A DNA stretch of 12,236 nt from assembly GCA_021203685.1 (NCBI GenBank), contig JAJQAS010000071.1:1-12236 (forward strand). Direction: 5' to 3'. Shown here one piece after another: positions 5,957 to 12,173 of the stretch. The notes below the pieces were generated by a model that saw only the letters and a list, made by a program, of their open reading frames with translations, ran no database searches and had not been told where the DNA came from. Numbering within the stretch: position 1 is the stretch's first letter; the number at the start of each line of letters is the position of its first letter. The translations under genes were made by a program, and so were the position numbers. The stretch is from Clostridiales bacterium. Lineage in GTDB: Bacteria; Bacillota; Clostridia; Oscillospirales; Oscillospiraceae.

Positions 5957-6532
5957 ATTAGCAGTATGTCTCATCAGATCAACGAGGAGATCCGCGACAA
6001 AGAGGTTCGCCTGATTTCCTCTACCGGCCAGCAGATGGGTATTATGTCCTCCCGCGCCGCGTTGCAGGAGGCGCAGAAGGCCGGTCTGGACCTGGTCAAG
6101 ATCTCTCCCAAGGCCGTCCCCCCCGTGTGCAAGATCATGGACTACGGCAAGTTCCGCTTCGAGCAGTCCAAGCGGGAAAAAGAAGCGAAAAAGAACCAGC
6201 ATGTGGTTGAAATCAAGGAGATCCGGATGTCCCCCAGCATCGACGTGGGCGACTTCAACACCAAGCTCCGCAACGCCCACAAGTTCCTGGGCGAGGGCAA
6301 CCGCGTCAAGGTCACTGTCCGCTTCCGGGGCCGCGAAATGGCCCATACCGACATTGGCGAGAAGCTGCTGCGCCGCTTCGCCGCGGAGAGCGAGGAGATC
6401 GCCGTGATGGACCGCAAGCCCGTCTTGGATGGCCGCCATATGACCATGCTGCTCTCCCCCAAGGCGTCCAAAGACGCCGCCTCCAAGAGCGCGGCCCGGC
6501 GCGACAACCGCCGCCCGCCCGAGAAAAAATAA
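5957..6532 (+). CDS. infC: Translation initiation factor IF-3, AUU start
   Basis: IF3 binds the 30S subunit, keeps it apart from 50S and checks the initiator tRNA and start codon. The 191-residue product has the IF3 N-domain opening QINEEIRDKEVRLI, the LDLVKISPKAVPPVCKIMDYGKFRFE stretch, a lysine-rich linker and the C-domain (KEIRMSPSIDVGDFNTKLRNAHKFL, VKVTVRFRGREMAH). A basic tail (SKSAARRDNRRPPEKK) extends somewhat past the usual end. I chose ATT at 5957 because it lies 7 bases after a strong GGAGGTG (5943-5949). The in-frame ATG at 5966 is 16 bases away, too far. An AUU start is the classic device by which IF3 limits its own synthesis, since IF3 rejects such codons. First gene of a three-gene operon with rpmI and rplT. 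Confidence 0.93.
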   Translation: MSSMSHQINEEIRDKEVRLISSTGQQMGIMSSRAALQEAQKAGLDLVKISPKAVPPVCKIMDYGKFRFEQSKREKEAKKNQHVVEIKEIRMSPSIDVGDFNTKLRNAHKFLGEGNRVKVTVRFRGREMAHTDIGEKLLRRFAAESEEIAVMDRKPVLDGRHMTMLLSPKASKDAASKSAARRDNRRPPEKK

Positions 6533-6565
6533 CGCAGCTGCCACCAACGAAAGGAGTCTTTCACC

Positions 6566-6763
6566 ATGCCTAAGATGAAAACGCACAGCGGTGCGAAAAA
6601 GAGATTCAATCTCACCAAAAACGGCAAGGTCAAGCGTTCCCACGCCTACGCCAGCCACATCCTCACCAAGAAATCCACCAAGCGTAAGAGAGGCCTCCGC
6701 AAGGGCGCCTATGCGGACGTGACCAACAGCGATACCATCCGCAAGATGATCCCTTACAAATAA
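6566..6763 (+). CDS. rpmI: 50S ribosomal protein L35
   Basis: Small structural protein of the large ribosomal subunit. The 65-residue, highly basic product starts MPKMKTHSGAKKRFNLTKNGKVKRSHAYASHILTKKS, which is diagnostic for bL35, and has the normal length. The ATG follows AAGGAG (6551-6556) by 9 bases. The gene lies 33 bases after infC and 20 bases before rplT, the standard order, and no internal promoter or terminator is evident. It is probably co-transcribed from 5769. Confidence 0.97.
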   Translation: MPKMKTHSGAKKRFNLTKNGKVKRSHAYASHILTKKSTKRKRGLRKGAYADVTNSDTIRKMIPYK

Positions 6764-6783
6764 GTCGATAGGAGGCAACTGAA

Positions 6784-7137
6784 ATGGCAAGAGTCAAACG
6801 CGCAATGATGACGCGCAAGAGAAGAAATAAGGTCCTCAAGATGGCCAAGGGCTACTGGGGCGCCAAGAGCAAGCACTACAAGATGGCCAACCAGGCCGTC
6901 ATGAAGTCCCTGACCTACGCCTACACCGGCCGCCGCCTGAAAAAGCGCGACTTCCGCCGCCTGTGGATCACCCGCATCAGCGCCGCCTGCAAGCAGAACG
7001 GCATCAACTACTCCACCTTTATGCACGGCCTCAAGCTGGCCAACGTCACCATCGACCGCAAAATGCTCTCTGAGATGGCCGTCAACGACAAGGCCGCTTT
7101 CACCCAGCTGGTGCAGGTCGCCAAGGCCAGCCTGTAA
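6784..7137 (+). CDS. rplT: 50S ribosomal protein L20
   Basis: Large-subunit protein that binds 23S rRNA early in assembly and, in Firmicutes, is known to repress its own operon by binding the infC leader. The 117-residue basic product has the typical MARVKRAMMTRKRRNKVLKMAKGYWGAKSKHYKMANQ opening, YTGRRLKKRDFRRLWITRI, and the SYS-type central segment NYSTFMHGLKLANVTIDRKMLSEMAV. Length is normal. The ATG is 8 bases after AGGAGG (6770-6775). It is the last gene of the operon; a strong terminator begins 22 bases after its stop. Confidence 0.98.
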   Translation: MARVKRAMMTRKRRNKVLKMAKGYWGAKSKHYKMANQAVMKSLTYAYTGRRLKKRDFRRLWITRISAACKQNGINYSTFMHGLKLANVTIDRKMLSEMAVNDKAAFTQLVQVAKASL

Positions 7138-7159
7138 AATTTGTTTTTACGCTGCTTCC

Positions 7160-7198
7160 ACAGCGCGGAGGTTTTGGAATCTCCGCGCTGTGTTTTTT
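7160..7198 (+). terminator. Intrinsic terminator of infC-rpmI-rplT
   Basis: A perfect 11-bp stem pairs ACAGCGCGGAG (7160-7170) with CTCCGCGCTGT (7181-7191) around a 10-base loop. GTTTTTT follows. Confidence 0.95.
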
Positions 7199-7269
7199 CT
7201 GCAAGGGACAACCAAGAGAACCGGCCGGGGGGTTCGCGCTGAAAAAACCGAAAAAACGCCAAAGAACGG

Positions 7270-7298
7270 TTGCCATTCCCGGAAACGCATGGTATAAT
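7270..7298 (+). promoter_or_regulatory. Promoter of the CRISPR-like RNA unit
   Basis: TTGCCA (7270-7275), a 17-bp spacer and a perfect TATAAT (7293-7298) with TGG just before the -10. It points away from rplT towards the two CRISPR-like repeats. The start would fall near 7305. No ribosome-bound ORF follows, so it appears to drive a non-coding transcript. The stretch 7200-7269 between the rplT terminator and this promoter holds only a weak hairpin (GAACC 7218-7222 with GGTTC 7231-7235) and A-rich runs. Confidence 0.8.
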
Positions 7299-7365
7299 CA
7301 AAGTGGATTTGGTGGAACTGCGCAGCGCGGCGCGTGGTGGGCGGCGCGGCTTGTGCAGGTTTGCC

Positions 7366-7456
7366 GAAACAATTAATCCCCGCAAGGGGACGGAAACGCA
7401 AAATTTAGTAATGTAGTTGTTGCTTCGTACAGGAAACAATTAATCCCCGTAAGGGG
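7366..7456 (+). CRISPR. Minimal CRISPR-like array: two repeats, one spacer, no cas genes in view
   Basis: Repeat 1 (7366-7397, 32 nt) begins GAAACAATTAATCCCCGCAA and ends GGGGACGGAAAC. Repeat 2 (7433-7456) matches its first 24 bases with a single C-to-T change in the loop of the CCCC-GCAA-GGGG palindrome. It then diverges, as leader-distal repeats often do. The period is 67, so the spacer is 35 nt (7398-7432). An 8-nt 3' handle ACGGAAAC, the inner palindrome and the repeat and spacer sizes are all typical of class 1 CRISPR arrays. The neighbouring genes are not cas genes. It may be an orphan remnant, or a functional single-guide unit using Cas proteins encoded elsewhere. Confidence 0.65.
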
Positions 7457-7467
7457 CCACAAAAAGA

Positions 7468-7497
7468 ACGCCGCACTCAACCGTGCGGCGTCTTTTT
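7468..7497 (+). terminator. Intrinsic terminator after the CRISPR-like unit
   Basis: A 9-bp stem ACGCCGCAC (7468-7476) with GTGCGGCGT (7483-7491), loop TCAACC, then CTTTTTC. An AAAAAG run precedes the stem, so it may also stop minus-strand transcripts. Confidence 0.9.
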
Positions 7498-7549
7498 CTG
7501 TCTTTGCGCATGTCTGCTGCTCCTGGCGGGGCTGCGCCGACTTTTTGGC

Positions 7550-7578
7550 TTGCGGCGATGGCCTGAGCGTGATATACT
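7550..7578 (+). promoter_or_regulatory. Promoter for parC
   Basis: TATACT (7573-7578) with an extended TGA just upstream. At 17 bp the -35 reads TTGCGG (7550-7555), a weak match. The start would be near 7585, about 43 bases before the ATG. The extended -10 probably compensates for the poor -35. Confidence 0.65.
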
Positions 7579-7627
7579 AGGATGAATTTGAAGAAGAGAA
7601 GATTTGTTTTTTAGACTGAGGTAAGTT

Positions 7628-9871
7628 ATGGCAAGACGCAAAAAAGACACCGCACCCAAACCCACAGGCAACGACAACGTCAAGGGCCTCCACGCCGAGG
7701 TGCTGGAGCAGCCCATCACCGAGACGCTGGAGATCAACTATATGCCCTACGCCATGAGCGTCATCATCAGCCGGGCCATTCCCGAAATCGACGGCTTCAA
7801 GCCCAGCCACCGGAAACTGCTGTACACCATGTACCAGATGCACCTGCTGGGGGGCAACCGCACCAAGTCCGCCAACGTGGTGGGTTCCACCATGAAGCTC
7901 AACCCCCACGGCGATGCCGCCATCTACGAGACCATGGTGCGCCTCTCCCGGGGCTATGGGGCGCTGCTCCACCCGCCGGTGGACTCCAAGGGCAACTTCG
8001 GCAAGGTGTTCTCCCGTGACATGGCCTACGCCGCCTCCCGTTACACCGAGGTCCGGCTGGACCCCATCTGTCAGGAGTTTTTCCGGGACATCGACAAGGA
8101 CACCGTGGACTTTGTGGACAACTACGACGGCCAGCTGAAAGAGCCGACGCTGCTGCCAACCACCTTCCCCAACGTGCTGGTCTCCGCCAACCAGGGCATC
8201 GCCGTGGGCATGGCCTCCAACATCTGCGGGTTCAACCTGGGGGAGGTCTGCGATGCCGCCATCGCCCGGATGAAAAATCCCAAATCCGACCTGTTCGCCA
8301 CCTTGAAAGCGCCGGACTTCCCCACCGGCGGGCAGCTGCTCTACGACCAGAAGGCGCTGGAGCAGGTCTACCGCACCGGGCGGGGGTCGCTGAAAGTGCG
8401 GGGCCGCTGGCGCTACGTCAAGGCGGAAAACCTCATCGAGATTTACGAGGTGCCTTACTCCACCACCATCGAGGCCATTATGGACAAGGTGGCCGACCTG
8501 GTGAAAGCCGGGAAGATTCGGGAAATCACCGATATGCGGGACGAGACCGACCTCTCCGGCCTGAAGCTGGCCATCGACCTGAAGCGGGGAGTAGACCCGG
8601 AAAAGCTGATGTCCAAGCTGTGCAAGCTGACTCCCTTCCAGGACGCCTACCCCTGCAACTTCAACATCCTCATCAACGGCAATCCCCGCGTCATGGGGGT
8701 GGGGGAGATTTTAGACGAGTGGATCGCCTGGCGGATGGAGTGCGTCCGCCGCCGGGCCAGCTACGACATGGCCAAAAAGCGGGAAAAGCTCCACCTTCTG
8801 CTGGGCCTGCGGAAAATTTTGCTGGACATCGACAAGGCCATCAAAATCATCCGGGAGACCCCCACCGAGGCGGAGGTCATCCCCAACCTGATGATCGGCT
8901 TCGGCATCGACCAGGTGCAGGCGGAGTTCGTGGCGGAAATCAAGCTGCGGAACATCAACCAGGAGTATATTTTACGCCGCACCAACGAGGTGGACCAGCT
9001 CCAGGAGGAGATAAACGACCTCCAGGACGTGGTGGACAACCCCCAGCGGGTGAAGAAGATCATCACCGGCGAGCTGCAAACGGTCAAAAAGAAATACGCT
9101 GTTCCCCGGCGGACGGAGATCGTCTACGACTACCAGGAGGACATGCCGGAGGAGACGGAGGACGTGCCAGACAATCCGGTGCACGTGTTCCTGTCCCAAC
9201 AGGGGTACTTTAAGAAAATCACCCCCCAGTCCCTGCGGATGTCCGGCGAGCAGAAGTACAAGGAGGGGGACGGCCCCAGCCAGTACTGGGACACCACCAG
9301 CAGCCAGGAGATCATGTTCTTCACCGACCGGCAGCAGTGCTACAAGGCCCGCCTCAACGACTTTGCCGACAGCAAGGCCAGCGTGCTGGGCGAGTACCTG
9401 CCCTCCCGCCTGGGCATGGACGAGGGCGAAAACGTGGTGTGGGCCTGTCTGCCGGGGGACTACTCCGGCACCCTGCTCTTCTTCTTCGAGAACGGCAAGG
9501 CCGCCCGTGTGGAGCTGGAGAAGTACCGCACCGTCACCAACCGGCGGCGGCTGACCGGCGCGTACTCCGACAAATCCCCCCTGAAAGCGGCGTTTTTGCT
9601 GCAAGAGGACGCGGAGCTGGCGGTGTTCTCCACCGAGAACCGGGCGCTGCTCTTCAACACCGCCGCCCTGACCCCCAAGGCCACCCGCACTACCCAGGGC
9701 GTGGCGGTGCTGACCCTCAAACCCAAGTATCAACTCAGCAAGGTTCTGCCTGCGGCGGAGAGCGGCATCGTCAATCTGGCCCGCTACCGGGCCAGGAAGA
9801 TCCCCGCCGCCGGGTCACTGCTCAAGCCGGAGGACAAGGGCGAGGTTCAGATGGCGTTGGAGATGAAGTGA
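7628..9871 (+). CDS. parC: DNA topoisomerase IV subunit A (GyrA/ParC family)
   Basis: Type IIA topoisomerase breakage-reunion subunit; with the ATPase subunit ParE it separates daughter chromosomes. The 747-residue product opens ITETLEINYMPYAMSVIISRAIPEIDGFKPSHRKLLYTMY. The active-site Tyr139 lies in ASRYTEVRL, after GNFGKVFSRDMAYA. The TFPNVLVSANQGIAVGMASN stretch and a helical segment around 440-490 follow, then a six-bladed CTD-like region to the end. It is shorter than typical GyrA, and the GyrA-box (QRRGGKG) is absent from the CTD, which favours ParC. The quinolone-contact region reads PHGDAAIYE: Ala97 and Glu101 replace the Ser and Asp common in sensitive GyrA. The start is preceded by GAGGT and an independent promoter. 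parE, normally adjacent, is not here. Confidence 0.88.
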   Translation: MARRKKDTAPKPTGNDNVKGLHAEVLEQPITETLEINYMPYAMSVIISRAIPEIDGFKPSHRKLLYTMYQMHLLGGNRTKSANVVGSTMKLNPHGDAAIYETMVRLSRGYGALLHPPVDSKGNFGKVFSRDMAYAASRYTEVRLDPICQEFFRDIDKDTVDFVDNYDGQLKEPTLLPTTFPNVLVSANQGIAVGMASNICGFNLGEVCDAAIARMKNPKSDLFATLKAPDFPTGGQLLYDQKALEQVYRTGRGSLKVRGRWRYVKAENLIEIYEVPYSTTIEAIMDKVADLVKAGKIREITDMRDETDLSGLKLAIDLKRGVDPEKLMSKLCKLTPFQDAYPCNFNILINGNPRVMGVGEILDEWIAWRMECVRRRASYDMAKKREKLHLLLGLRKILLDIDKAIKIIRETPTEAEVIPNLMIGFGIDQVQAEFVAEIKLRNINQEYILRRTNEVDQLQEEINDLQDVVDNPQRVKKIITGELQTVKKKYAVPRRTEIVYDYQEDMPEETEDVPDNPVHVFLSQQGYFKKITPQSLRMSGEQKYKEGDGPSQYWDTTSSQEIMFFTDRQQCYKARLNDFADSKASVLGEYLPSRLGMDEGENVVWACLPGDYSGTLLFFFENGKAARVELEKYRTVTNRRRLTGAYSDKSPLKAAFLLQEDAELAVFSTENRALLFNTAALTPKATRTTQGVAVLTLKPKYQLSKVLPAAESGIVNLARYRARKIPAAGSLLKPEDKGEVQMALEMK

Positions 9872-9884
9872 GACTGTGTTTTCG

Positions 9885-9913
9885 TTGACAAGCAGGCCGT
9901 TCTATCGTAAAAT
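9885..9913 (+). promoter_or_regulatory. Sigma-A promoter for rfbA-rfbB
   Basis: TTGACA (9885-9890), a 17-bp spacer and TAAAAT (9908-9913). It begins 14 bases after the parC stop codon, and no terminator lies between, so parC read-through could also reach rfbA. Transcription would start near 9920. The promoter position excludes the upstream ATG at 9914 as the rfbA start. Confidence 0.88.
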
Positions 9914-9952
9914 ATGCCATATGAAAACCACTTGCATCCAGGAGGTCTCGCT

Positions 9953-10855
9953 GTGAAAGGAATCATTCTCGCCGGAGGCGCGGGGACCCGGCTCTATCCG
10001 CTGACGCTGGTCACGTCCAAACAGCTGCTGCCGGTCTATGACAAGCCCATGATCTTCTACCCCCTGTCCACCCTGATGATGGCGGGTATCCGTGAAATTC
10101 TCATCATCTCCACCCCCAAGGACCTGCCCAACTTTGAGCGGCTGCTGGGGGACGGCAGCCAGTACGGCCTCCAGCTGAGCTACAAGGAGCAGCCCTCCCC
10201 GGACGGGCTGGCCCAGGCGTTCCTGCTGGGGGAGGAGTTCATCCAGGGGGAACCCTGCGCCCTGATTCTGGGGGACAACATCTTCTACGGCGCGGGCATG
10301 GGCCGGATGCTCAAGTGGGCGGTGGCCAACGCCCGGCGGGGCGAGGCCAGCATCTTCGGCTACTACGTCAGCGACCCTCAGCGGTTCGGCATCGTGGAGT
10401 TCGACCGGATGGGCAAGGTCATCTCCGTGGAGGAAAAGCCGGAGCACCCCAAGAGCAACTACTGCATCACCGGTCTGTACTTCTACGATAACCGGGTGGT
10501 GGACTTCGCCAAGCAGGTCCGCCCCTCCCCCCGGGGGGAGCTGGAGATCACCGACCTGAACCGGCTCTACTTAATGGACAGCACCCTGAACGTGAAGATT
10601 TTGGGCCGCGGCTACGCCTGGCTGGACACCGGCACCATGGACTCTCTGGCCCAGGCCACCGACTTTGTCCGCACCGTCCAGACCTGGCAGGGGGTGGAAA
10701 TTTCCGCCCCGGAGGAGATCGCCTACACCAACCGCTGGATCACCAAGGCCCAGCTGCTGGAGGCGGCGGAGAAATACGGCAAATCCCCCTACGGCAAGCA
10801 CTTGCGCCATGTGGCGGCGGGTAAAATTCAGTACGAGGGCATCATCGAGGATTGA
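9953..10855 (+). CDS. rfbA: Glucose-1-phosphate thymidylyltransferase
   Basis: Joins dTTP and glucose-1-phosphate to make dTDP-glucose, the first step towards dTDP-L-rhamnose and related surface sugars. The 300-residue product has the nucleotidyltransferase signature KGIILAGGAGTRLYPLT at the N-terminus, KQLLPVYDKPMIFYPLSTLM, LGDNIFYG, VEEKPEHPKSNYCITGLYFYD and GYAWLDTGTMDSL. It is close to the family length of about 290. I chose GTG 9953 because AGGAGG (9940-9945) lies 7 bases upstream and the residues right after it start the conserved fold. The in-frame ATG at 9914 abuts the -10 element and precedes the likely transcription start. rfbB follows after 32 bases, so the two form an operon. rfbC and rfbD are not in the window. 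Confidence 0.96.
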   Translation: MKGIILAGGAGTRLYPLTLVTSKQLLPVYDKPMIFYPLSTLMMAGIREILIISTPKDLPNFERLLGDGSQYGLQLSYKEQPSPDGLAQAFLLGEEFIQGEPCALILGDNIFYGAGMGRMLKWAVANARRGEASIFGYYVSDPQRFGIVEFDRMGKVISVEEKPEHPKSNYCITGLYFYDNRVVDFAKQVRPSPRGELEITDLNRLYLMDSTLNVKILGRGYAWLDTGTMDSLAQATDFVRTVQTWQGVEISAPEEIAYTNRWITKAQLLEAAEKYGKSPYGKHLRHVAAGKIQYEGIIED

Positions 10856-10887
10856 CCAAGCCTTTTTCGAGGAATGGAGCGTTATTT

Positions 10888-11934
10888 ATGACCACCAAAA
10901 CCATCATTGTCACCGGCGGCGCGGGCTTCATCGGCGGCAACTTTGTCCACTATATGCTGAAAGCCCACCCGGATTACCGCATCATCTGCTTGGACTGCCT
11001 GACCTACGCCGGGAATCTGGAGACCCTGGCCCCCGTGATGGATGACCCCAACTTCCGCTTTGTCAAGGACTCCATCACCGACCGGGCGGCGGTGTACTGC
11101 CTGTTTGAGGAGGAGCATCCCGACGTGGTGGTGAACTTCGCCGCCGAGAGCCACGTGGACCGCTCCATCGAGAACCCCTCCGTCTTTTTGGAGACCAACG
11201 TCATTGGCACCGGCGTCCTGCTGGACGCCTGCAATAAGTACGGCATCGGCCGCTACCACCAGGTCTCCACCGATGAGGTTTATGGCGACTTGCCTCTGGA
11301 CCGGCCCGACCTGTTCTTCACCGAAGAGACGCCGCTGCACACCTCCAGCCCCTACTCCGCCTCCAAGGCCTCGGCGGACCTGCTGGTCATGGCCTACCAC
11401 CGCACCTACGGTCTGCCCGTGACCATCAGCCGCTGCTCCAACAACTACGGCCCCTACCACTTCCCGGAGAAGCTCATCCCCCTGATGATCGCCAACGCCC
11501 TGAACGACAAGCCCCTCCCCGTCTACGGCGAGGGCAAGAACGTCCGGGACTGGCTCTATGTGGAGGATCACTGCCGGGCCATCGACCTCATTATCCACAA
11601 GGGCCAGGTGGGCGAGGTCTACAATGTGGGCGGCCACAACGAAATGCGGAACATCGACATCGTCAAGCTCATCTGCAAGGCCCTGGGCAAGCCGGAGAGC
11701 CTCATCGTCCACGTGGAGGACCGGAAGGGCCACGATATGCGCTACGCCATCGACCCCACCAAAATCCACAATGAACTGGGCTGGCTGCCGGAGACCAAAT
11801 TCGCCGACGGCATCCAGAAGACCATCCAGTGGTACCTGGACAACCGGCCCTGGTGGGAGCATATTCTCTCCGGGAACTATCAGCGGTACTATGAGGAAAT
11901 GTACGGGGAACGGCTGAAAAAAATTAGCAATTAG
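10888..11934 (+). CDS. rfbB: dTDP-glucose 4,6-dehydratase
   Basis: Converts dTDP-glucose to dTDP-4-keto-6-deoxyglucose with bound NAD, the second step of the rhamnose pathway. The 348-residue SDR-type protein has the NAD-binding GGAGFIG at residues 10-16, FAAESHVDRSI, the catalytic Thr128-Asp129-Glu130 in STDEVYGD, Tyr156 and Lys160 in YSASK, and the substrate-side SNNYGPYHFPEKLIPL and YGEGKNVRDWLYVEDHC. The start at 10888 fits the fold and follows TGGAG (10875-10879). An upstream in-frame TTG at 10852 overlaps the rfbA stop but adds residues outside the family alignment. The C-terminal KKISN and the TAG stop fall in an AT-rich period-7 repeat, so the end of the protein may have been set by repeat insertion. 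Transcribed with rfbA from 9885. Confidence 0.96.
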   Translation: MTTKTIIVTGGAGFIGGNFVHYMLKAHPDYRIICLDCLTYAGNLETLAPVMDDPNFRFVKDSITDRAAVYCLFEEEHPDVVVNFAAESHVDRSIENPSVFLETNVIGTGVLLDACNKYGIGRYHQVSTDEVYGDLPLDRPDLFFTEETPLHTSSPYSASKASADLLVMAYHRTYGLPVTISRCSNNYGPYHFPEKLIPLMIANALNDKPLPVYGEGKNVRDWLYVEDHCRAIDLIIHKGQVGEVYNVGGHNEMRNIDIVKLICKALGKPESLIVHVEDRKGHDMRYAIDPTKIHNELGWLPETKFADGIQKTIQWYLDNRPWWEHILSGNYQRYYEEMYGERLKKISN

Positions 11935-12173
11935 CAATGTGCAATGTGCAATTCTGCGAGGGCGGGGGCGTGTTGCTCCCTGCAAAACGATAGCTTATAC
12001 CAGAGAAATCGTCTCGAAACGCAGAAAAGAAAGGCGTCCTGTGGAAAAACCCACGGGACGCCTCATTTTATCTGTTTTGAAAGAGGTTCGCTGATGTGAA
12101 CTGTGCGTTGCAAAGAGAGCGACAAGCGTTCCCGCCTGTTTCATTGCACATTGCACATTGCTAATTGCAAATT
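11922..12173. repeat. 252-bp inverted-repeat element between convergent genes
   Basis: Two 31-bp arms (11922-11952 and 12143-12173) are inverted copies with one mismatch; 26 bp (11927-11952 and 12143-12168) are perfect. Each arm is built of heptads (TTAGCAA twice, then TGTGCAA twice on the plus strand of the left arm). The left arm carries the rfbB stop codon and the right arm overlaps the stop of the minus-strand gene, so the element runs stop to stop. The interior has no ORF of note, only the terminator at 12032-12070. It could be a non-autonomous mobile element or a recombination product of heptad repeats. The family name is unknown to me. Confidence 0.75.
12032..12070. terminator. Bidirectional intrinsic terminator for rfbB and the convergent gene
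   Basis: A 13-bp stem pairs 12032-12044 (AGGCGTCCTGTGG) with 12051-12063 (CCCACGGGACGCCT region, one T-G pair) around AAAAAC. CATTTTAT follows on the plus strand. On the minus strand the stem is followed by TTCTTTTC, so it can serve both converging genes. Confidence 0.85.

Larger units (their letters stand above)
7305..7497 (+). ncRNA. Candidate non-coding RNA of about 190 nt containing CRISPR-like repeats
   Basis: A strong promoter (7270-7298) and an intrinsic terminator (7468-7497) bracket about 193 bases with no credible ORF. The 5' third is very GC-rich and can close through CTGCGCA (7318-7324) pairing with TTGTGCAG (7351-7358, one G-U). Then come the hairpin of repeat 1, a 35-base AT-rich stretch, the hairpin of repeat 2, and the terminator stem. 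The promoter, the CRISPR-like handle and the terminator all have the same orientation. The transcript itself is inferred, not observed. Confidence 0.6.

Noticed and set aside
7299..7330. A third CRISPR repeat upstream of repeat 1
   Set aside because: At one period (67 bases) upstream the sequence is GC-rich and shows no similarity to the repeat. Nor is there one at one period downstream, where the terminator lies.
7303..7416. A 37-codon frame through the CRISPR-like unit (encoding an NPRKGTET-type peptide)
   Set aside because: It has no ribosome binding site, and its GTG sits at the predicted transcription start. Peptides of this kind are typical spurious translations of CRISPR repeats.
9914..9952. 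ATG 9914 as the rfbA start
   Set aside because: It directly follows the -10 hexamer and precedes the expected transcription start. It also lacks a ribosome binding site.
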